From Bog-950 sp964615305 (GTDB lineage Bacteria > Bacteroidota > Bacteroidia > Chitinophagales > LD1), in NCBI GenBank assembly GCA_964615305.1, contig CAZTNA010000001.1, forward strand, positions 372,001-436,000: 64,000 nt of DNA. The letters run 5' to 3'. Position numbers and translations under genes: made by a program. Shown piece after piece: positions 27,774 to 35,925 of the stretch. A model generated the notes under the pieces. It did no database searches. It had not been told where the DNA came from and saw only the letters and a program-made list of their open reading frames with translations. Numbering within the stretch: the stretch's first letter is position 1; the number at the start of each line of letters is the position of its first letter.

Positions 27774-27942
27774 AAACGCTTCACCAATTCTTAAACGCAA
27801 AATAGGCAAACAGGTTTACCAGCACATATTTTTTATGCCTACACCATGTTGAATTGTCCTAGTAAGTGTATTTTTGGTGGTTATGTTATTGCGAAGCCCC
27901 ATGGCCGGTCTGCTGCACCGCAGGTAAAAACACAATAAGTTC

Positions 27943-27973
27943 CTTGCCCTTGTTAAACACCTTGTTATTTTCG
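27943..27973 (+). promoter_or_regulatory. Candidate promoter for the iron-sulfur module
   Basis: CTTG (27943-27946), 19 bases, then TATTTTCG (27966-27973), close to the Bacteroidota TTTG/TAnnTTTG pattern with one mismatch in each box. It lies 17 bases before the ATG at 27991, which would make a very short leader. Assigned by eye. Confidence 0.35.
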
Positions 27974-27990
27974 TCCGGTTACAACACACT

Positions 27991-29310
27991 ATGGTCATAT
28001 ACTTTCAAATTTACCTCTTCATAGCTTTTACCGCTATGGCGGCTTATTTCGCCTGGCTGGGTTATCGCAGGGTTTATACCAACATTATGCTGGGCAAACC
28101 CGAAACACTGACTGATAATCAGCCGGAGCGCATTAAAAATGTGTTCTTGGTAGCATTCGGGCAAAAGAAAATGTTTAAAAACATGATACCCGCAGTGTTG
28201 CACTTCTTTATCTACTTTGGCTTTATTATTACCCAAATTGAATTAATAGAAGTTTTTCTTGACGGTGCATTGGGCAAACACCGTTTTATTTATCACGCAG
28301 TAGAGCACATAGCCCCGCTTCGCGGCCTTTACGTGTTCACCATTTCGTTTATTGAAATTGCTTCGCTGTTTGTATTTGTAGCTACGGTAGCTTTTCTATA
28401 CCGCAGGTTTATTAAAAAAGTACCACGCCTCAACAAGCCCGAAATGAAAGGGTTTCCCATTCAAGATGCGGCCACCATACTTTTGGCAGAAATATATTTG
28501 CTCACCTGTATTTTTAGTATGAACACAGCCGATATGGCTATGCACCATGGTGAATATGGTTTTGCGGTTAGCGGCTTGCTCATGCACTTCTTTACCGGTT
28601 GGCATCCTTCTTCGCTTTACATCATTGAGCGCCTGGGTTGGTGGGGGCACTACGCAGGCGTGTTAGCTCTGATAGTTTACCTGCCGTACTCTAAACACCT
28701 GCACATAATACTTGCATTCTTTAATACCTACTTTGCCCGTTTATATCCCAAAGGTTATATCAGCAACATGCCCGAAATAACCAAAGAGATTAAGCTGATG
28801 ATGAACCCCGATGCAGCACCACCTGCCGAAGCGAGCACTGAGCCGGTAAAATTCGGAGCCAAAGATGTATTTGATTTAAGCTGGAAAAATTTGTTAGACG
28901 CATACACCTGCACAGAGTGCGGAAGATGTACTGCCGCCTGCCCGGCCAATCAAACCGGCAAACTGCTTTCGCCCCGTAAAATTATGATGAATACGCGCGA
29001 CCGGCTTGAAGAAGTAGGCAGTGCTATAGCCGATAATAAAGGTATTTGGAAAGACGATGGGAAAAACCTGATAGAAAACGGATACATCAGTATTGAAGAA
29101 CTGCGCGCCTGCACCACCTGCAACGCCTGCGTGGAAGAATGTCCGGTAATGATTTCACCGCTCGACATTATAGTTCAGTTACGCAGAAACCTGGTGATGG
29201 AAGAAAGTAACGCCCCGGCCGAATGGACCGGCATGTTTACCAATATGGAAAACAACGGTGCGCCATGGCAATTTAGCCAGCAAGACAGATTAAATTGGAA
29301 GAACGGATAA
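27991..29310 (+). CDS. Membrane-anchored 4Fe-4S protein, HdrC/NarI-like
   Basis: A 439-residue fusion. Residues 1-245 contain about five to six membrane helices with several histidines (for example 71, 102, 105) that could hold haem, like the NarI/DsrM membrane cytochromes. Residues 290-390 carry two 4Fe-4S sites: Cys307, 310, 313 and 317 (CTECGRCTAACP) and Cys374, 377, 380 and 384 (CTTCNACVEECP). This is the HdrC-type ferredoxin pattern. With the CCG-domain gene 18 bases downstream it forms a heterodisulfide-reductase-like electron-transfer module facing the cytoplasm. The electron donor and acceptor are unknown. Confidence 0.85.
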   Translation: MVIYFQIYLFIAFTAMAAYFAWLGYRRVYTNIMLGKPETLTDNQPERIKNVFLVAFGQKKMFKNMIPAVLHFFIYFGFIITQIELIEVFLDGALGKHRFIYHAVEHIAPLRGLYVFTISFIEIASLFVFVATVAFLYRRFIKKVPRLNKPEMKGFPIQDAATILLAEIYLLTCIFSMNTADMAMHHGEYGFAVSGLLMHFFTGWHPSSLYIIERLGWWGHYAGVLALIVYLPYSKHLHIILAFFNTYFARLYPKGYISNMPEITKEIKLMMNPDAAPPAEASTEPVKFGAKDVFDLSWKNLLDAYTCTECGRCTAACPANQTGKLLSPRKIMMNTRDRLEEVGSAIADNKGIWKDDGKNLIENGYISIEELRACTTCNACVEECPVMISPLDIIVQLRRNLVMEESNAPAEWTGMFTNMENNGAPWQFSQQDRLNWKNG

Positions 29311-29328
29311 AATTTAAGCCCCGATACC

Positions 29329-30126
29329 ATGACAGTAAAAACATACGCTGAATATGCCGCCAGTGGCGAAACCCCCGAAATACTTTTTTGGGTGGGCTGT
29401 GCCGGCAGTTTCGATCAGCGGGCGCAAAAAGTAACTCGCTCGTTTGTAAAAATTCTTAATCATCTTAACATCAAGTTTGCCGTACTGGGCTCCGAAGAAA
29501 GCTGTACGGGCGACCCGGCAAAGCGTGCCGGCAACGAATTTGTATTTCAGATGCTGGCTTTGCAGAATATTGAGGTCATGAACAACTATGGAGTAAAAAA
29601 GATAGTTACTACCTGCCCGCATTGTTTCAATATTTTAAAAAACGAATACCCTTCATTAGGTGGTAACTATGATGTAATTCACCATGCCACCTACCTGCAA
29701 ACTCTGATTGATGAAGGCAAAATAAAATTAGCGGAGGGGGGATCGTTTAAAGGCAAGAAAATAACCTATCACGATTCGTGCTACTTAGGAAGAGCCAATG
29801 AAATTTATGAAGCTCCGCGTAAAGTGCTTGAACAACTCGATGCCGAATTGGTTGAAATGAAGAGTTGCCGTACCAAGGGTTTATGCTGCGGTGCCGGAGG
29901 AGCGCAAATGTTTAAAGAAGATGAGCCGGGCACAAAACGCATTAACATTGCCAGAACCGAAGAAGCTTTGGAAACGGATGCCCATATTGTAGCTGCAGCT
30001 TGTCCGTTTTGCAATACCATGATTACGGATGGAGTAAAGTCAAAAGATATGCAACACCAGTTAAAAGTATTTGACATAGCTGAGCTACTCGCTGCCGGCC
30101 AGGGCTTAGAAACAATAAGTATTTAA
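29329..30126 (+). CDS. CCG-domain iron-sulfur protein, HdrB-like
   Basis: A 265-residue soluble protein with two cysteine-rich CCG domains. The first has WVGCAGSFDQRAQ, a Cys in ESCTGDPAKRAG and TTCPHC. The second has HDSCYLGR, CCGAGGAQMF and AACPFCNTM. In HdrB these cysteines bind a noncubane pair of 4Fe-4S clusters that reduce disulfides; LutA and GlpC have related domains. It follows the membrane iron-sulfur gene by 18 bases and is almost surely its partner. Methanogenesis is not implied, since such modules are common in aerobic Bacteroidota with unknown substrates. Confidence 0.88.
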   Translation: MTVKTYAEYAASGETPEILFWVGCAGSFDQRAQKVTRSFVKILNHLNIKFAVLGSEESCTGDPAKRAGNEFVFQMLALQNIEVMNNYGVKKIVTTCPHCFNILKNEYPSLGGNYDVIHHATYLQTLIDEGKIKLAEGGSFKGKKITYHDSCYLGRANEIYEAPRKVLEQLDAELVEMKSCRTKGLCCGAGGAQMFKEDEPGTKRINIARTEEALETDAHIVAAACPFCNTMITDGVKSKDMQHQLKVFDIAELLAAGQGLETISI

Positions 30127-30174
30127 AAATTGACAGTAATAGTTTTACTGCCTTACAGCCACTAAAATCAAAGT

Positions 30175-32316
30175 ATGATTAAGAAAGTATTCTCTTTATT
30201 GCTAACCATGTTTGTATTTGCCGGCTTAACGGCCCAGTCATTCGGTACCTCTACCGGTAGCAGACCGGCCAACAGCGGCAGCGGCCACCAACAAGGTACC
30301 CAAACAGTACAAGAAAAAGCCGCACTTAATCCGGGTGCCCCCCAGGGTCAAACAAGCCCCACCATGACCCCCGAAGAGCGCGAGTTGGCGAGAAAACAGA
30401 TGGCCAGCCAAGGACAAAAACCTGCGCCAAGACAACACACGCCCGAAGAGATAGCCGCCCGCAACGCGCAACGCGAACAACGAATAAAGGGTGATACCAG
30501 CCACAGAAAAGATAAACATTTCGATGATGCGGGTTTTGAGCAGTTCAAAAGAGCGTTTATTAATACACTTTGGAAAACCTACCCAGGGTGGGCTTCCTCG
30601 GTTGGGTTTCACCGCCTCGACTCGGTATTAACTGTGCCCGATGCGCAAGCCATGGCTAACGAAAAGGCTGTGTTAGATAAACTGCAACTAAAACTAAAAC
30701 AGTTCTCGTTTGATACGCTTAGCCCTTTCAACAAGGCCGACTACCGCATGATCGAAAACTTTATAGCTAATCAAAAATTTCAACTCAACGAGTTTAAGAG
30801 TTTTGAATGGAACCCCTCTAACTACAACGTAGGCGGAAACATAGACGATGCGTTGAGCTATAAACAAATTTCGCTCGATAAACGCTTACAAAACATAGTT
30901 GACAAGCTCAGCAAGGTGCCGGCTTATTTCGAAGCGGCCAAGCAGAATATCAAAAACCCTACTAAGGAGCACACCGAGTTAGCCATAGCACAGAACAAAG
31001 GTTCACTTTATATTTTTAAAACCGTATTACCCGATTCACTGGCAAAATCTACACTGAGCGAAGCGGATAAAACAACCTTCAAAGCAAAATTGAAAACAGC
31101 CCACCAAGCCGTAGAAAACTTTATCAGTTATTTAGAAAAGACGGTGCTGCCTACCGCTAAGCGCGACTTTAGAATTGGCTCTGCACTCTACGAAAAGAAA
31201 TTTGCTCTTGATATTAACTCTGCCTATACAGCCGCACAGATGCTTGAAAAAGCCACTGCCCGTAAAACTGTACTGCATGAAGAAATGGGCAAAATTGCCG
31301 ATTCGCTTTGGGTTCAGTATAAGGGCACGGCCGCTAAACCAACTAGTAACCTTGAAAAGATTAAAGCCATTATTGACACCCTCAGCAGCAAGCATTGCAA
31401 GCGAGAAGATTTTCTGAACACCATAGAACGCCAACTGCCTGAGCTAACTGCTTTTGTAAACCAAAAACAAATTTTGAAGTTAGACCCAAGTAAACCATTG
31501 AAAGTGCGGGTTACCCCCGGCTATATGGATGGTGTTGCCGGTGCTTCACTCAGTTCCCCCGGCCCTTATGACGAAAACGGCACATCGTGGTATAACGTAA
31601 CACCGCTGAACAGCTACAGCGCAGCAGAAGCCGAAAGCTACTTGCGAGAGTACAACGATTGGGTGCTGCAGATTTTAAACATTCACGAAGCCATTCCCGG
31701 ACACTACGTGCAGGCGGTATATTCTAACGCCTCGCCTGATTTGGTAAAAGCCATATTAGGCAATGGTGCTACCATTGAAGGTTGGGCTTGCTACGTAGAG
31801 CGTATGATGATAGAACAGGGCTATAAGAGCTCTCCGGAAATGCGGTTGTTCTACTACAAGTGGAACCTGCGCGAAGTCTGCAATTTTATACTCGACTACC
31901 ACGTGCACTGCAACAAATGGACCGAAGCACAGGTAACTGATTTGCTGGTAAACGAAGCTTTTCAGCAAACCACCGAAGCCAAAGAAAAATACCAAAGGGC
32001 TACCCTTTCGCAGGTGCAGTTGACCAGCTACTTTACCGGGCTTACCGAAATTTATGAACTGCGCGAAGACATCCGCAAAAAGCAGGGAGCAGCTTTCAAC
32101 CTCAAAAAATTCCATGAAGAATTTTTGTCGTTCGGTTCGGCACCTGTCAAAGAAATTGCCCCGCTTATGTTTACCCCCAAGCCCAAGGCGGTTGCTAACC
32201 AGCAGGGGCAAAACCGCGGAGGGCAGAACAGGCCGCAAGGCCAGGGGGGCAACAGGCCAACCTCTAACGGCCCCGGCAATGCAGATGCTATACAAAACCA
32301 GCCCGGCAAAAAATAA
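30175..32316 (+). CDS. DUF885 family exported protein, putative metallopeptidase-like
   Basis: A 713-residue exported protein (signal peptide ending LTAQS). The mid-to-late part is a DUF885 domain: GYMDGVAGASLSSPGPYDENG and the HEAIPGHYVQ motif at 504-513, where the H-E-x-x-x-x-H-like spacing suggests a gluzincin-like metal site. WACYVERMM and NFILDYHVHCNKW also fit the family. The N-terminus (20-110) is a Gln/Pro/Arg-rich low-complexity linker. The C-terminus (about 670-713) is Gln/Gly/Asn/Pro-rich. Peptidase activity is suggested for the family but not proven by sequence. Confidence 0.82.
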   Translation: MIKKVFSLLLTMFVFAGLTAQSFGTSTGSRPANSGSGHQQGTQTVQEKAALNPGAPQGQTSPTMTPEERELARKQMASQGQKPAPRQHTPEEIAARNAQREQRIKGDTSHRKDKHFDDAGFEQFKRAFINTLWKTYPGWASSVGFHRLDSVLTVPDAQAMANEKAVLDKLQLKLKQFSFDTLSPFNKADYRMIENFIANQKFQLNEFKSFEWNPSNYNVGGNIDDALSYKQISLDKRLQNIVDKLSKVPAYFEAAKQNIKNPTKEHTELAIAQNKGSLYIFKTVLPDSLAKSTLSEADKTTFKAKLKTAHQAVENFISYLEKTVLPTAKRDFRIGSALYEKKFALDINSAYTAAQMLEKATARKTVLHEEMGKIADSLWVQYKGTAAKPTSNLEKIKAIIDTLSSKHCKREDFLNTIERQLPELTAFVNQKQILKLDPSKPLKVRVTPGYMDGVAGASLSSPGPYDENGTSWYNVTPLNSYSAAEAESYLREYNDWVLQILNIHEAIPGHYVQAVYSNASPDLVKAILGNGATIEGWACYVERMMIEQGYKSSPEMRLFYYKWNLREVCNFILDYHVHCNKWTEAQVTDLLVNEAFQQTTEAKEKYQRATLSQVQLTSYFTGLTEIYELREDIRKKQGAAFNLKKFHEEFLSFGSAPVKEIAPLMFTPKPKAVANQQGQNRGGQNRPQGQGGNRPTSNGPGNADAIQNQPGKK

Positions 32317-32379
32317 TTTTTAGCCAACACACAATAAATTTTCCATGCAGCGTTTAACGGTATAATTCACCCACAGGAG

Positions 32380-33420
32380 ATGGAGATAACAGCGAAGGAA
32401 TTAGCCCTATTACTCAATGCCCGTTTGGAGGGAAACCCCGAAACGAGAGTAAAAAAGCTCGCTAAAATTGAAGAAGCAGATGCCGAAGCATTCTGTTTTT
32501 TGGGCAACCCCAAATACTTTCATTATGCGCAAACTGCCAAGGCGGGTATTTTGCTTTGCGATGAAACACTTGAATACAACGCAGCGAATATCGGTGCTGC
32601 GCTACGTGTTAAAGATCCGTATCAGGCGTTTCAACAACTCATGGAGGCGTATGCTGCCATGAACAGCAGCAACAAAAAAGCAAGTATTGAACCCCATTCG
32701 CATATAGGCAAACAAAGCAGCTATGGCGAAAACTTTCACCTCGGAAACTTCAGTTACATTGGCGATAACGTAACTATTGGCCATAACGTAACTATTTACC
32801 CCAACTGTTTTGTGGGCGATAATGCCACTATAGGCAGCGGAACCATATTGTATGCTAACGTATCGGTGTACCACCACTGCCAAATTGGAGAACACAACAT
32901 ACTTCATTCGGGGTGTGTAATAGGCAGCGATGGCTTTGGTTTTGCCCCGCAGCAAGACGGCACCTACAAAAAAATTCCGCAAACCGGCAATGTGGTTACC
33001 GGCAACCATGTAGAGGTGGGCGCTAACACCTGTATAGACAGAGCCGTGATGGGTTCCACCAAAATAGGCCACGGGGTAAAGCTCGATAACCTGATACAAA
33101 TTGCCCACAATGTAGAACTGGGCGACAATACCGTTATAGCCGCACAGGCGGGTATTTCGGGCTCTTCGAAATTTGGTAAAAATGTAATGATAGGAGGGCA
33201 GGCAGGTGTTACCGGCCACCTGACCATTGCCGAAGGGGTAAAAATACAGGCTCAGGCGGCCGTTATTCGCGATGTTACCGAAAAGGGCAAAGGTATTTCG
33301 GGCGCACCGGCTGTTGATGCCCGCGAGCACTACCGCATTTTAGCTTCTATGAAAATTTTGCCGCAGTTGATACAACGTGTAAAAGACTTAGAGAAAAAAC
33401 TTGAAAAGGGACTTGACTGA
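32380..33420 (+). CDS. lpxD: UDP-3-O-acylglucosamine N-acyltransferase LpxD
   Basis: Third enzyme of lipid A synthesis: it N-acylates UDP-3-O-acyl-glucosamine with a hydroxyacyl-ACP. The 346 residues have an N-terminal uridine-binding domain (KELALLLNARLEGNPE), then a left-handed beta-helix of hexapeptide repeats (IGDNVTIGHNVTIYPNCFVGDNATIG...), with the catalytic His in IQIAHNVELGDNT. A helical C-terminus ends the protein. It begins the lpxD-lpxC/fabZ-lpxA gene group, all on the plus strand. Confidence 0.95.
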   Translation: MEITAKELALLLNARLEGNPETRVKKLAKIEEADAEAFCFLGNPKYFHYAQTAKAGILLCDETLEYNAANIGAALRVKDPYQAFQQLMEAYAAMNSSNKKASIEPHSHIGKQSSYGENFHLGNFSYIGDNVTIGHNVTIYPNCFVGDNATIGSGTILYANVSVYHHCQIGEHNILHSGCVIGSDGFGFAPQQDGTYKKIPQTGNVVTGNHVEVGANTCIDRAVMGSTKIGHGVKLDNLIQIAHNVELGDNTVIAAQAGISGSSKFGKNVMIGGQAGVTGHLTIAEGVKIQAQAAVIRDVTEKGKGISGAPAVDAREHYRILASMKILPQLIQRVKDLEKKLEKGLD

Positions 33421-33495
33421 CTGATGAGGAGCGTGTATTTCGGGTTATCTCTTGTAACGTAAAATAATAGTTTAGCCACCTTTTTGAAATAGTTA

Positions 33496-34899
33496 ATGAC
33501 TCATTCTCTACAACAAACTATCAAACAAGAAACCACCCTGACCGGTGTTGGTTTACATACCGGTCAAAACGTTACGGTTAAGTTTCTTCCCGCACCTGCC
33601 CACCACGGTATTAAGTTTCAACGAACCGATTTGCCGGGCGAACCTCTCATTAATGCCGATTGCGACCTGGTAACCACTGTGCAGCGCGGCACTACATTAG
33701 AAAAAGGCCCTGCTACGGTGGCTACGGTAGAGCACCTGATGAGTGCCCTAATAGGTTTGCAAATTGATAACTGCCTGGTGCAGGTCAATGGTGTTGAAAT
33801 TCCGATTATGGACGGCAGCGCCAAACACTTTGTTGAAGCGCTCGAAAAAGCCGGCATACAAGAACAAACCGAAGAGCGCGATATTTTTGAACTGCGCCAG
33901 AATATACATTACGTAGATAAAGAAAGCGGGGTAGAATACCTGGCTATGCCCAGCAACCGCTATAAGGTAACCGCCTTAATAGATTACAAGAGCGAAGTGT
34001 TAGGCCAGCAACATGCCACGCTCGACAAAGTAACTGACTTTAGAAAAGAAATAGCGCCCAGCCGCACCTTCTGTTTTCTTCATGAACTGGAAATGCTCTA
34101 CGAAGCAGGGCTTATACGCGGGGGCGATTTAAATAACGCCATTATAGTAGTGGACAAACCGGTGAGCGAAGAAGAGCGCGTAAAACTGGCGGCTTTGTTT
34201 AACAAGCCCGATATAAAAGTAGTAGAAGAGGGCATTTTGAATAATGTTGACCTGAACCACCACAACGAACCGGCCCGCCATAAGTTGTTAGACGTGGTGG
34301 GCGATTTGGGCCTTATAGGCACACCTATTAACGCCAATATTATAGCCACTAAACCCGGGCACAAACACAATGTAGAGTTTGCCAAAGTGCTTAAACAGCA
34401 CATTAAGCAAGAGCGCATGAAAGACCCGGCTCCTGAATACAACCCCAACAAGCCGCCCATTTACGATGCTACCGGTATTGAAAAAATACTTCCGCACCGC
34501 TACCCGTTTTTAATGATTGATAAAATTATTTCGCTTACAGATACCGAAGTGGTAGGGGTAAAAGGAGTAACCATGAACGAAGAGTTTTTCCGGGGTCATT
34601 TTCCGGGCAACCCTATTATGCCGGGGGTGCTGCAGTTAGAAGCCATGGCACAAACCGGTGGCATATTGGTACTTAGCCAGGTGCCCGACCCGCAAAACTA
34701 CGACACCTACTTTATTAAGATTGATAAAGTAAAGTTCCGAAATCATGTAGTGCCGGGCGATACTGTTTTGTTTAAAATGGAACTGCTTTCGCCTATGCGC
34801 AGAGGCATTATAGAAATGCGCGGCAGCGCTTTTGTAGGCAATAAATTAGTAAGTGAAGCCGAGTTGATGGCAAAAATTCAACGAAAAGAAGGAAAATAA
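33496..34899 (+). CDS. lpxC/fabZ: Bifunctional LpxC deacetylase / FabZ dehydratase
   Basis: A 467-residue fusion typical of Bacteroidota. Residues 1-310 are LpxC, the zinc deacetylase for UDP-3-O-acyl-GlcNAc, with TGVGLHTG, the zinc histidine in VEHLMSAL, and the HKLLDVVGDLGLIG block. Residues 325-467 are FabZ, the 3-hydroxyacyl-ACP dehydratase, with His334 in LPHRYPFLMID and the FPGNPIMPGVLQLEAMAQ helix carrying the catalytic Glu. The fusion links lipid A commitment to fatty acid elongation. It follows lpxD by 75 bases and precedes lpxA by 108. Confidence 0.96.
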   Translation: MTHSLQQTIKQETTLTGVGLHTGQNVTVKFLPAPAHHGIKFQRTDLPGEPLINADCDLVTTVQRGTTLEKGPATVATVEHLMSALIGLQIDNCLVQVNGVEIPIMDGSAKHFVEALEKAGIQEQTEERDIFELRQNIHYVDKESGVEYLAMPSNRYKVTALIDYKSEVLGQQHATLDKVTDFRKEIAPSRTFCFLHELEMLYEAGLIRGGDLNNAIIVVDKPVSEEERVKLAALFNKPDIKVVEEGILNNVDLNHHNEPARHKLLDVVGDLGLIGTPINANIIATKPGHKHNVEFAKVLKQHIKQERMKDPAPEYNPNKPPIYDATGIEKILPHRYPFLMIDKIISLTDTEVVGVKGVTMNEEFFRGHFPGNPIMPGVLQLEAMAQTGGILVLSQVPDPQNYDTYFIKIDKVKFRNHVVPGDTVLFKMELLSPMRRGIIEMRGSAFVGNKLVSEAELMAKIQRKEGK

Positions 34900-35007
34900 T
34901 TAGCCGATAACCTGATGCGTAAACCCCAAAACTCAAAATAGCCCTACCTGTTGTGATACCACTTGTGCATCTGCTCAATGGCTAGTTAACTCACCTACTT
35001 ATTTATC

Positions 35008-35799
35008 ATGAACCAACCCTTTTCATACATACATCCGCAGGCAGAAGTAGCCGATAATGTAGTAGTAGAGCCCTTTGTTACCATTTCGAAAGATGTGGTG
35101 ATTGGCGAAGGCACCTGGATAGGCCCGCACGTTACTATTATGGAAGGGGCGCGTATTGGTAAAAACTGCAAGATTTTCCCCGGCTCGGTTATTAGTGCTA
35201 TTCCACAGGATTTAAAATACAAAGGCGAAAAATCAACCGTAGTAATTGGCGATAACGTAACCATTCGCGAATACGTTACGGTAAACAAAGGCACCGAAGC
35301 CGCCATGAAAACCGTAATAGGCAACAACACTTTGCTGATGGCTTACGTACACATAGCGCACGATTGCATAATAGGCAACAACTGTGTGCTGGCCAACAAC
35401 GCCAACCTGGCCGGCCATGTAGAAGTGGGCGACTTTACCATACTGGGCGGCTCTACCAACTTTCAGCAGTTTGTAAAAATTGGCCGCCATGTTATTGTCA
35501 GCGGGGGGTGTTTGGTCAACAAAGATATTCCCCCTTTTGTACGCGCTGCCCGCCACCCTACTACGTATGCCGGTGTAAACTCTATAGGTTTGCGCAGGCG
35601 CGGCTACACCACTGAGCAAATTAACCAGATATTAGACGTGTACCGTATTCTTTACATACGCGGTTTCAATACCAGCACGGCTCTCAAGTATATTGAGGCC
35701 GATATTGCCAGCAGCTCAGAAAAAGATGAAATAGTCAATTTTACCCGCGAGAGTGTGCGCGGTATTATGAAGGGCTTTAAGAGTACCAGTGAAGAGTAA
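35008..35799 (+). CDS. lpxA: UDP-N-acetylglucosamine acyltransferase LpxA
   Basis: First enzyme of lipid A synthesis: it moves a 3-hydroxyacyl chain from ACP to UDP-GlcNAc. The 263 residues form a left-handed beta-helix of hexapeptide repeats (IGEGTWIGPHVTI, IGNNCVLANNANLAGHVEVG). The catalytic His lies in MAYVHIAHDCIIG, and a helical C-terminus follows GLRRRGYTTEQINQI. The length matches the family. The order lpxD, lpxC/fabZ, lpxA is normal in this phylum. A 126-base gap separates it from glmS. Confidence 0.95.
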   Translation: MNQPFSYIHPQAEVADNVVVEPFVTISKDVVIGEGTWIGPHVTIMEGARIGKNCKIFPGSVISAIPQDLKYKGEKSTVVIGDNVTIREYVTVNKGTEAAMKTVIGNNTLLMAYVHIAHDCIIGNNCVLANNANLAGHVEVGDFTILGGSTNFQQFVKIGRHVIVSGGCLVNKDIPPFVRAARHPTTYAGVNSIGLRRRGYTTEQINQILDVYRILYIRGFNTSTALKYIEADIASSSEKDEIVNFTRESVRGIMKGFKSTSEE

Positions 35800-35925
35800 C
35801 CGGTTAAAGACCTTGGCCGCCTACCGGTTCACTTGGGTAGTTCAACAACTAATTTCACCCCTTATCTTGATAGAGAGTAATTCATACACTACATTATTTT
35901 AGCCACAAAAAACAAAGCAGCATAT

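Noticed and set aside
27877..27900. GTTATTGCGAAGCCCC, similar to the left end of the 99-base palindromic element
   Set aside because: Only about 16 bases match with a gap, and no right-hand end was found within 150 bases, so a degraded copy is possible but not supported.
32602..33330. Long open frame (242 codons) opposite lpxD
   Set aside because: Shadow of the lpxD hexapeptide repeats; no signal peptide or family match.
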